Of a stretch of DNA of 64,000 bases, positions 27,825 to 36,178 are shown piece by piece (the stretch's first letter is position 1; each line of letters begins with the position of its first letter). Location: positions 1 to 64,000 of the forward strand of contig JAUXZO010000035.1 in the NCBI GenBank assembly GCA_030692685.1, written 5' to 3'. The DNA is from Acidovorax sp. (GTDB lineage Bacteria > Pseudomonadota > Gammaproteobacteria > Burkholderiales > Burkholderiaceae_C). A model generated the notes under the pieces. That model had not been told where the DNA came from, did not search any database, and saw nothing but the letters and a program-made list of their open reading frames with translations. The position numbers and the translations under genes were made by a program.

Positions 27825-28730
27825 TTAGTCAGCGTTTCGCGACCGCAGCGCCGCCAGCCACCGCAGGGGGTTGAAACCTGTCACCAGTCCCGTGGCCACC
27901 AGCACAAGCGTGCCGCCCCACACCATCCCGGGGCCAAGTGCCTCACCCAAGAATATATGTCCCCATGCCACGCCAAACAGCGGGATCATGAAGGCTGAAC
28001 TCATTGCCGCGACCGGAGACACATGCGTCAACACCCGCAGGTTGAGCCAGTAAGCGAGGCCCGAGGTCACGATACCCATCACCGCCACCGCCGCAAGGGC
28101 GCCGGGCGTGAAACGGGCATCGGGCAGACTCCACGCGGCGCCGGGCATCAGCAGCACCAGCGCGGCGCCGTGGATGCCGGCTGCAATCGCCAGCGGCGAC
28201 ATGCGTTTGGTGGCGCGCTTCATCCAGGTAGTGGAGATGCCGTAGCAGGCGGATGCCGTTACGCAGGCAGCGGCTGCCATCAGCAGGGCAGGGGTGGGTT
28301 CTACCGGCCCCAGTTGCACGATGAGCGCGACCCCCGCAAAACCGCAGATACACCCCATCCACTTGCGGGTGCTCAGGGTGTCTTCCTTCATCCACGCGGC
28401 GGCAATCACGCCAAACGGCACGGCCATGGTGTTGAGCAGTGAGCTGTAACCCGCGGGCAGATGCAGGGCGGCCCAGGCGTACAGCAAAAAAGGCACTGCC
28501 ACGGTCAGCGTGCCCAGGCCAAACAGCTCGCGCCAATGCTGCCAGGGCCATGGCTCATTGGCCACTCGCATGATGCCCATCAGCGTCAGCGTGGCCAGGC
28601 CAATGCGCAGCGCCGCCATCACGTTGGGCCCCAGCACAGGGCTGGCAATGCGGATGAAGAGAAACGAGGCGCCCCAGAGGGCAGACAGCAGCACTAGCTG
28701 CAGGAAATGACGGGTTTTCACCGGGCGCAT
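27825..28730 (-). CDS. EamA/DMT-family transporter
   Basis: A 301-residue inner-membrane protein with about ten hydrophobic helices and two repeats of the EamA domain (about residues 5-138 and 150-285). It resembles the RhaT/YdcZ-type drug/metabolite exporters and probably exports a small metabolite, but the substrate cannot be predicted. The stop falls 60 bases from the nucleotidase stop in convergent orientation. Two copies of the dispersed repeat lie beyond its start on the nrdR side. Confidence 0.88.
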   Translation of the reverse strand: MRPVKTRHFLQLVLLSALWGASFLFIRIASPVLGPNVMAALRIGLATLTLMGIMRVANEPWPWQHWRELFGLGTLTVAVPFLLYAWAALHLPAGYSSLLNTMAVPFGVIAAAWMKEDTLSTRKWMGCICGFAGVALIVQLGPVEPTPALLMAAAACVTASACYGISTTWMKRATKRMSPLAIAAGIHGAALVLLMPGAAWSLPDARFTPGALAAVAVMGIVTSGLAYWLNLRVLTHVSPVAAMSSAFMIPLFGVAWGHIFLGEALGPGMVWGGTLVLVATGLVTGFNPLRWLAALRSRNAD

Positions 28731-28783
28731 TGTCGGGCACCGGCGCAGAGTGCGCTGGCATCCGAAGTGTCAAATATTTAGGC

Positions 28784-28842
28784 AAATAGGGCTCTAGCGC
28801 TTATCCAGTAAGTGCTGATAGCTATTAATTTGGGAGTATTTT
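28784..28842 (+). repeat. Dispersed palindromic repeat, copy C
   Basis: This copy reads GGGCTCTAGCGCTTATCC, then AGTAAGTGCTGATAGCTATT. The stem is slightly decayed. The first half, including GGGCT, is close to the copy inside lpxB. It lies between the transporter start and nrdR. Confidence 0.75.
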
Positions 28843-28905
28843 CTGTGTAGCCTGGGTGACAGGCCCCGTCTGCTGGGGGCATCGCTAATCCACTCACCAA
28901 TTGAA

Positions 28906-28960
28906 TGCTACTCAATTAATAGCTGCTAGCGCTTGGTGGATAACGGCTAGGAGCCAAAAA
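28906..28960 (-). repeat. Dispersed palindromic repeat, copy D (reverse orientation)
   Basis: Read on the minus strand, this copy gives TTTTTGGCTCCTAGCCGTT, then CCAAGCGCTAGCAGCTATT. It is inverted relative to copy C, about 60 bases away, and lies just downstream of the nrdR stop (29006). Confidence 0.75.
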
Positions 28961-29005
28961 GGCTTGAAATTAGTGGTTGTGACTCGCCATCGTTGATGGC
29001 GAAGG

Positions 29006-29455
29006 CTATTTGCGCACTTCATCCACCATCGCGCGGAAGTCGTCGATGTCTTCAAAGCTGCGGTACACGCTGGCAAAACGGATATAGGCCACCTTGTCGA
29101 GCTTCTTGAGTTCACGCATCACCAGCTCGCCAATGCGGCTGGAGATCACTTCGCGCTGGCCCAGGTTGAGCAGCTTTTCTTCGATGCGTTCGATGGCGCT
29201 ATCAATCTGCAGGGTGCTGACGGGGCGCTTGCGCAGCGCCAGGTTGAACGATGCGAGCAGCTTGCCTCGGTCGTATTCAATGCGTCGTCCGTCTTTCTTG
29301 ACGATGGCCGGGAAGCTGACTTCTGGCCGCTCGTAGGTAGTAAAGCGCTTTTCGCAGGCACCGCACTGGCGACGGCGGCGGATGAAGACCCCATCCTCAG
29401 ACACCCGTGTTTCAACGACTTGCGTTTCGAGGTGGCTGCAGAAGGGGCACTTCAT
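29006..29455 (-). CDS. nrdR: Transcriptional repressor NrdR
   Basis: This 149-residue regulator of ribonucleotide reductase genes has an N-terminal zinc ribbon (CPFC at 3-6 and CGACEKRF at about 31-38) and an ATP-cone (about residues 49-139) starting [18 protein letters not shown], which senses ATP and dATP. The length matches the family. It lies 24 bases after the glyA stop on the same strand and is probably in the same transcript, a linkage also seen in other Proteobacteria. Confidence 0.96.
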   Translation of the reverse strand: MKCPFCSHLETQVVETRVSEDGVFIRRRRQCGACEKRFTTYERPEVSFPAIVKKDGRRIEYDRGKLLASFNLALRKRPVSTLQIDSAIERIEEKLLNLGQREVISSRIGELVMRELKKLDKVAYIRFASVYRSFEDIDDFRAMVDEVRK

Positions 29456-29479
29456 GGGCGCTTGTGGGGAGAACCGAAA

Positions 29480-30724
<1,245 letters not shown>

Positions 30725-30744
30725 GATTGGCAGTCCTATGAACT

Positions 30745-30912
30745 TGTGTCCCTTGAAACAAGGGCTGCCCAGGCGAACGGCTGAACGCGAAGGTTGTGAC
30801 CCTTGCGGCACGCTCCCCAGTGGTTCACAAGAGGCAAGCCCTTGCCGGTTTCCACGTCAGCGGCGACACCCTGTTGCGGGGTGGCGCGCCTATCGCCAGT
30901 TGCGTACCCGCT
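30745..30912 (-). promoter_or_regulatory. ZTP (pfl) riboswitch upstream of glyA
   Basis: On the minus strand the leader contains, in order, the three conserved blocks of the pfl RNA: ACGCAACTGGCGATAGG (near 30904-30888), AACCACTGGGGAGCGTG (near 30826-30810), and CGTTCGCCTGGGCAGCC (near 30778-30762). These match the consensus blocks GACTGGCG, CCACGGGGAGCGTG and CCGCCTGGGCA. A short hairpin (CCCTTG/CAAGGG) follows before the ribosome-binding site. A TACACT sequence just upstream, near 30918, could be the -10 element. The gene context (glyA, one-carbon metabolism) is the expected one. Confidence 0.9.
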
Positions 30913-31009
30913 TAGTGTAGCTGACGGGAACGGACTGCTGTTGACGACAGTTTGCTTGGACCCACCCGGCACCGCGTGTTGGTGCCAGGCGAAAGTCACA
31001 GGGCTGAAA

Positions 31010-31849
31010 TCACAGGCCTGAGAGCAAGGCCACTTTGTCTGCCGCAGCCGTAGGGGCTGGCGGTGGCGTCACCACGGGAATCACCTGAACTGGCGCTTGT
31101 GTTGACAGCGAAGGAGGAGGGTTGGTGGGCATCGCCCGGCCACCGGCCACCTGGCGCAACCGGAAATGTTCAGCCAACACCTTGGCGGCGTAGCCCCCAT
31201 CGTCCGGCAGATTGGCGGCGCCCACGTAGTAGCGCAGTCCGCCCTCTACTGAGCCAGCGCGCGCAATGCACTCTTGCAGCACCTTTACACCGACGCGCAG
31301 GTTGCTCACGGGGTCAAAGGCTGCAAAGTGGCCACCAAAGCTCTGGTACTTGTCGGTATGCACGCGGGTCATCACCTGCATGAGACCTTGAGCGCCCACC
31401 GAGCTTTGCGCAAATGGATTGAAGCTCGATTCAATGGCCATGATGGCCAGGATCAGCGTGGGGTCAATCTTGGCGCGTTCGCCGATCTCATAGGCCTCGG
31501 CCACGAGCACGCTCAGCGGCTCTGGAGCCACGCGGTACTTTTTGCTGAGCCAGAAGGCCACAGCTGCCTGCTCCTTGGGCAGATCCTTCGGGTTGGCAGC
31601 AGTCGCGCGCTCGCTGGCCTCGGGCTCTACGGGCATGCCAAGCATCTGGACCTGCCGCGCACGCAGCCAGTCCATCAGCTGTTCCTCGCCGGCCTGACGC
31701 AGATCGGGACGGGCGGTGAGCGCAATTACGACGAAGGCAACGGCCAGCCCGATGAGGGCAAAGCTGTTGTGGGTGATTTCAAGAAAACCTTCGGTCACGT
31801 CGGCCACGAAGGTCCGCACGCCGGAGACTATTTTTCCTGACGCTGTCAT
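31010..31849 (-). CDS. Membrane-anchored lytic transglycosylase (SLT domain)
   Basis: This 279-residue protein has one hydrophobic segment near residues 30-48 and a lytic transglycosylase domain at about 120-225. The catalytic glutamate is in MAIESSFNPFAQSSVGAQGLMQV (quoted as AIESSFNPF and GAQGLMQV), as in Slt-type enzymes. The C-terminal 55 residues are proline-rich. ATG 31849 has the good ribosome-binding site AAGGAAGAG; starts farther upstream are less likely. It probably cuts peptidoglycan in the periplasm. The gene lies upstream of the glyA riboswitch on the same strand. Confidence 0.88.
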   Translation of the reverse strand: MTASGKIVSGVRTFVADVTEGFLEITHNSFALIGLAVAFVVIALTARPDLRQAGEEQLMDWLRARQVQMLGMPVEPEASERATAANPKDLPKEQAAVAFWLSKKYRVAPEPLSVLVAEAYEIGERAKIDPTLILAIMAIESSFNPFAQSSVGAQGLMQVMTRVHTDKYQSFGGHFAAFDPVSNLRVGVKVLQECIARAGSVEGGLRYYVGAANLPDDGGYAAKVLAEHFRLRQVAGGRAMPTNPPPSLSTQAPVQVIPVVTPPPAPTAAADKVALLSGL

Positions 31850-32329
31850 AGCTCTTCCTTTCTGAGGCGGGCCGGAGAGCAGAACAGTCGTCGAGGACTG
31901 CGCTTGCCCGGCAAATCGCCTGGATTGGTACGCCATCAAGTGGGCTGCACGTCTTTGGAGTGCTTGGCGCCCTGTTTTGACTTAGCCGGGTTCGGCAGCG
32001 GGTTGGGGTTTTTACTAGCCCTGTTTTTGGGGCTGGCGGATTCTAGAAGTTCACTTAATGCTTAGTCAATACTAACAAAACTATTTTTAAGATATTTAAG
32101 TTATGAAAAGTATGTAAAAAAGCACAGGTTTTGGGGGCTTTTGCGCCATCCTGTCCGGCTGCAGCCGTTCACGTTGTGACGGGCGGATGTCAAATTCAAT
32201 CGATGGCTTTTTTGCCATTGATAATTCAATTTGAGTTGTGAAGGGGACTTTGATAAGGTGCAGTTGCCTGTCAATTTCAGGCATCGCCAGACGAAGCGAA
32301 ATCTCCCGCCGAGGGCAATGAGTGCCGAG

Positions 32330-32490
32330 GTGCAGCAGACGCCGCTTCCATGGCAACCCTTGGAGGCAATCTCTTGCCTCCTCGTCATGTGGACCTTTAT
32401 CTCCGCATGTCGACCGATGGCAAAGACCGTTGTGTCAGCCGTCAAGCCCGGCAGGCAGGCCTTTAGGCACTGTCGGCCGGGCTTTCTTGT
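32330..32490 (+). ncRNA. Candidate small RNA ending at an intrinsic terminator
   Basis: This plus-strand stretch has two strong hairpins in tandem, a GGAGGCAA/TTGCCTCC stem with a four-base loop (32362-32381) and an AAGCCCGGC/GCCGGGCTT stem (32444-32484) followed by a T-rich tail, with no gene upstream on this strand that the terminator could serve. The 5' end is a guess. It could also be the remains of a lost gene end. Confidence 0.3.
32444..32490 (+). terminator. Intrinsic terminator without an upstream gene
   Basis: Perfect nine-base arms AAGCCCGGC (32444-32452) and GCCGGGCTT (32476-32484) are followed by TCTTGTTTG. The nearest upstream protein gene on the plus strand is aroC/nucleotidase, over 4 kb away, so the transcript that ends here is unassigned. 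Confidence 0.6.
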
Positions 32491-32509
32491 TTGTGCCGCA
32501 GCAAGACAA

Positions 32510-32539
32510 TTGGGCTGTTGGTGCTTATATATAGATAAT
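32510..32539 (+). promoter_or_regulatory. Candidate sigma-70 promoter for the DUF349 gene
   Basis: TTGGGC at 32510-32515 and GATAAT at 32534-32539 are 18 bases apart, with an AT-rich TATATATA spacer. It would start a transcript about 250 bases before the DUF349 gene. Confidence 0.4.
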
Positions 32540-32794
32540 GGGGGCTGTTCCCTAGAAGCGGCGGCGATTCGTCCGCAGCCTCGGGCTCCTTGACGGGGCT
32601 CGCAGCGTGCCAGCCTGTCTGACCACGCCTTGTACCAGATCACCTTCCCAGGTTAGGTGCTGCGCCAAGCTGCTGTCCGTTTGCCGAACCCGTTGAAAAT
32701 TGCCCTTTTTCGTCATGGTGCGCTGTAAGTGCAACTGCCATGGCGGGCCCTTAAGCAATGCGCTTTGTGGGGGCTTTTGTTATCCATTGGATCC

Positions 32795-35569
32795 ATGTTT
32801 CCATTTTTTTCCCGCAGCAAAATGTCCGACGCACCTGAAGTGAATCCGGCCCCGGCCAAAACCCACGAGCCGCATCCACTCGATGCGCTGACCGGCGGCG
32901 CCTTTTCTGCCGCCACGTCCGGCGAGCGCGCCTCCCGCATCCGCGACTGGCTGGCCACGCAGCCCGCGCCAGAGCAGTTGCAGGAGGTCTTCAAGGATCT
33001 CAGCGGACGAGACAAGGGCGCGGCCCGCGCCGTGCGCGAGCGCCTGGACGAGATTCGCCGCGCCAAGGGCCAAGAAGTCATTGCCGCCGAGTGGGCTGAA
33101 AAGGCCCAGGCGCTGCTCTCGGCTCCCAAACTCAACATCGCCGACGCCTTGGCTTGGCAGCGTGATGCCGCCAAAGCAGGCGCGCCTTTATCGCGCGAAC
33201 CGCTTTCTTTGCTGAAAGTTCAGGTCGCAGACCGCGTGAAGGTGATTGAAGACCTTCAGCACCGTGTACAGGTGCAACGCGAGGCCGCGGTGTTGCTGGC
33301 TCAGCGTATTGAAGTGCTTTCTACCAAGCCCTGGCGCGACGCGCATGCGGCTCTCGAACTGCTGCGCGTGGATGTGGCACGCTGGCAAGAGCAAGCGCAG
33401 GAGCTGACCAGCGACGCCAGCTGGGCAAGCGTGGAAGCACGTTTCCCTCCGCTGCTGGATGCGTCGCGTGGCCAGTTGCTGGTGGTGTGGGAAGCTTTCC
33501 AGCCTGCCATCGCGCAAGCTGCCGCTGCCGCTGAAGACGCCAACGCGCCGCTGCCACCTGTGCCTGTGTGGGCCGACGAATTGCGTTCTGCACGTGGCCT
33601 GCCCACCGAGGCAGGCGCAGCCGCCGCTGCCGTAGCGGCGGCAAAGCCTGCACGTGTTGTGAAACCCAAGGTGGCACCTGAGGTCGCTGAAAAAGCGGCT
33701 CAAGTAGTGCGCGAAGCCTTGGCCACGCTCGAAAAAGAAACGGCCGAGGGCCACGGCAAAGCCAGCGCTGGTGCAGCTGCTGCGCTGCGCGCCGTGCTGA
33801 AGGTGCAGGGCAAACACATCGACAATGCGCTGGAGCAGCAGGTGCACACGGCCTTGGTGGCTGCCGGTGAACTCGAAGGATGGCAGCGCTGGAGCGCGGA
33901 CCAGGTGCGTGAAGACCTGGTGGCCAAGGCCGAGGCACTGCTGAACCGACCTGAGGGCCAGGGCCTGGGTGGCCGCAAGATGCAGGAGACGCTGCGCAAC
34001 CTGCGCGAGCAGTGGAAGCAGGCTGACCAAGGCGGAGCACCCAACCACGCGCTGTGGAAGAAGTTTGATGAGGCGTGCAACGCCGCTCACAAGGTTGTCG
34101 AAGCGTGGCTGGACAAGATTCGCACTGAAGCCGCGGAACACAAGGCCCAGCGCCTGGCCTTGATCGAAGAAGTCAAGGCATGGGCCCACGAGCATGCTGC
34201 GTCTGGAGACTGGAAGGCCATCAACCGTGCGCTGTACCAGTTTGGCGACCGCTGGCGCGAAGGCGGCCATGTGGGCGAGAAGTTGTTTGCCGAACTCCAG
34301 CCGCTGTGGAAGCAGGCCATCGCACTGGCTGCGGGCCCACTGGAGGCTGCGCAGAAAGAAAGCCTGGCCCGGCGCCACGCAATGATCGAAGAAGCCACGT
34401 CACTTGGCGCTGCCCCCATGCTGCGCATTGATGCCGTCAAGGCATTGCAACAGCGTTGGCAGGCCGAGGCGCAAACCGTGCCTCTGGATCGCAAGCATGA
34501 GCAAAAGCTGTGGGACGCTTTCCGCAAGCCCATCGACGAAGCGTTCAACCGCAAGTCGGCGGACCGCGAGCGCGCTGTCACCGAGCTGAGTTCGCATGAC
34601 CGCGTCGTGCTGGATGCCTCCAAGGCACTCGAAACTGCCAACGCAACCGGCGACGCGCAGCAGATTCGCTCTGCCATGCAGGCGCTGGAGGCTGCCTTGC
34701 GCGGTCAGGCCCAAGCCGCCGAGGCGGTGGCATCCGCCCAAAAAGAAGAGCCAAATCAGGCTGTGGCGCCCGTGGATGTTGCCCAAGATGCTACGGAAAA
34801 TGAAGCGAATGCAGGCGCAGACGCACCTGCAGAAGACGGTGGCGTAGTCGCTGTGGAGTCACCTGCAGCAGCGCCGGTCGCTCCCAAGCCTGTCGCTCGC
34901 CCCGTAGTGGCTGTACGCGGCGATGACCGCCCCGGTATGAAAAAAGATGCACCAGCCGCTCCGGGTCGCGGTGGTCGCCCTGGCGAGCGCCGTGATGGCC
35001 GCCCTGGAGACCGTGATGCAGCCCGTGCACCGCGTGCCGATGCGCGATTTGGCGATCGCAATGACCGAGGCGGTCGTTTTGCAGATCGTCCCGCTTACGA
35101 AGACCGCGGGCCTCGCCTGGGCGACACGGCCTTCCGTGCGCAGCGCGATGCGCTGGAGCACGCGCAACTGGCATTGAAGAAGCTGGCGGCTCAGGCGCAC
35201 GGCGAAGCGCTGACCCAGCTGCTCACCGCGTGGGAGAAGCGCGATGCGGAACAGGTCCCTGGCACGCAAGACCTGGGTGGGCGCGTGACGGCCCAGGTGC
35301 GTGGAGCTTGGGCGCAAGCCTTGTCTTCCTCACCACAGGGTGATGCGTCGGAAGCCTTGTTGCGCCTGGAGATGGCCGCTGAGGTGCCCACGCCTGCAGA
35401 GCACATTTCGGCACGACGCATGCTGCAACTGCAGTTGCTGACCCGCCGCAACGATCCGGCGCCAGAGCAAACCTGGGGCCAGGATGCGGCGCGTGTGCTG
35501 GCCAGTGCAAGCGACAGCGCAAATGCGCGGCGTTTGCAGAATGCGCTGAAAACCCTGCTGCGCAAGTAG
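32795..35569 (+). CDS. Large DUF349 coiled-coil protein with an R/G/D-rich tract
   Basis: A 924-residue cytosolic protein made mostly of long helices with several DUF349 repeats (typical bits are LREQWKQADQGGAPNHALWKKFDEAC, here quoted as NLREQWKQADQG, and ALQQRWQAEAQ with DRKHEQKLWDAFRK). Between about residues 709 and 775 there is a low-complexity tract rich in Arg, Gly, Asp and Pro (RPGERRDGRPGDRD), like nucleic-acid-binding disordered regions, and just before it an Ala/Glu-rich acidic stretch. The function of DUF349 is not established. ATG 32795 gives MFPFFSRSK; ATG 32822 is an alternative. It has no close neighbours on its strand. Confidence 0.85.
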   Translation: MFPFFSRSKMSDAPEVNPAPAKTHEPHPLDALTGGAFSAATSGERASRIRDWLATQPAPEQLQEVFKDLSGRDKGAARAVRERLDEIRRAKGQEVIAAEWAEKAQALLSAPKLNIADALAWQRDAAKAGAPLSREPLSLLKVQVADRVKVIEDLQHRVQVQREAAVLLAQRIEVLSTKPWRDAHAALELLRVDVARWQEQAQELTSDASWASVEARFPPLLDASRGQLLVVWEAFQPAIAQAAAAAEDANAPLPPVPVWADELRSARGLPTEAGAAAAAVAAAKPARVVKPKVAPEVAEKAAQVVREALATLEKETAEGHGKASAGAAAALRAVLKVQGKHIDNALEQQVHTALVAAGELEGWQRWSADQVREDLVAKAEALLNRPEGQGLGGRKMQETLRNLREQWKQADQGGAPNHALWKKFDEACNAAHKVVEAWLDKIRTEAAEHKAQRLALIEEVKAWAHEHAASGDWKAINRALYQFGDRWREGGHVGEKLFAELQPLWKQAIALAAGPLEAAQKESLARRHAMIEEATSLGAAPMLRIDAVKALQQRWQAEAQTVPLDRKHEQKLWDAFRKPIDEAFNRKSADRERAVTELSSHDRVVLDASKALETANATGDAQQIRSAMQALEAALRGQAQAAEAVASAQKEEPNQAVAPVDVAQDATENEANAGADAPAEDGGVVAVESPAAAPVAPKPVARPVVAVRGDDRPGMKKDAPAAPGRGGRPGERRDGRPGDRDAARAPRADARFGDRNDRGGRFADRPAYEDRGPRLGDTAFRAQRDALEHAQLALKKLAAQAHGEALTQLLTAWEKRDAEQVPGTQDLGGRVTAQVRGAWAQALSSSPQGDASEALLRLEMAAEVPTPAEHISARRMLQLQLLTRRNDPAPEQTWGQDAARVLASASDSANARRLQNALKTLLRK

Positions 35570-35764
35570 TAAGCCAAGTGCTCGGCGGCGGCGCACTTTG
35601 TGGGCCGCCGACCATTGGGTGGCAGTTGCGCTCTGGTGCGACTGCGCAGAGCCGCGAACATGCATGCCCCGAGGTGCTCAGCACGTAGTCATCTTTTGCA
35701 GCCCCCTGCATTGGGCGCAAACCGAACCGTCTCTCGTTGAGGTGGTTTATGACAGATGAGAAAC

Positions 35765-35795
35765 AAAAAAGCCGTTGCAAATGCAACGGCTTTTT
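35765..35795 (-). terminator. Intrinsic terminator of the first tRNA-Leu gene
   Basis: The hairpin GCCGTTGCAA/TTGCAACGGC-type at 35771-35790 is flanked by an A-run on the left, which is the T-run for the minus-strand tRNA gene at 35803. The T-run on the right would let it act in both directions. Confidence 0.8.
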
Positions 35796-35802
35796 ATGTG
35801 TT

Positions 35803-35887
<85 letters not shown>

Positions 35888-36008
35888 TTTCAGATCAGCC
35901 TCGAATTATAGAACAAGTATTTCGAGCTTTTGATGAGTTGGCAGAGAAATTTGTGAAGTTATTTTGGTGTGTGGTTGGCGAGAGAAGTTACCAAGGTGTT
36001 TTGGAAAA

Positions 36009-36036
36009 TAAAAAAGCCGCTGTAGTTACAGCGGCT
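36009..36036 (-). terminator. Intrinsic terminator of the second tRNA-Leu gene
   Basis: The hairpin GCCGCTGTA/TACAGCGGC at 36016-36035 with an A-run on the left (a T-run on the minus strand) lies between the two tRNA genes, so each copy has its own terminator and, by implication, its own promoter. Confidence 0.75.
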
Positions 36037-36074
36037 TCGATATTTTGAAAACCTTGGCAGGTTCTCGTTAAACT

Positions 36075-36159
<85 letters not shown>

Positions 36160-36178
36160 ATTTCAGGAAAGTCTAAGA

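Larger units (their letters stand above)
31850..32794. other. 945-base gene-free region, partly AT-rich
   Basis: I find no convincing protein gene here. Bases 32040-32240 are clearly richer in A and T than the surroundings and include an imperfect inverted repeat around TGGCTTTTTTGCCA (about 32185-32235). A perfect 8-base-pair hairpin GGAGGCAATCTCTTGCCTCC lies at 32362-32381. A terminator hairpin follows at 32444-32490, and a promoter-like sequence at 32510-32539. The region may hold one or two small RNAs; the leader of the DUF349 gene is then about 250 bases long. Confidence 0.6.

Noticed and set aside
32350..32466. Short frame encoding HVDLYLRMSTDGKDR, faintly like the start of a serine recombinase
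   Set aside because: Only 38 codons, no ribosome-binding site, ends within the terminator hairpin and has no catalytic continuation.
32540..32728. Possible 6S or signal-recognition-particle RNA after the promoter-like sequence
   Set aside because: The conserved blocks of these RNAs (for example GGTCAGGTCCGGAAGGAAG) are not present, and no closing stem is convincing.
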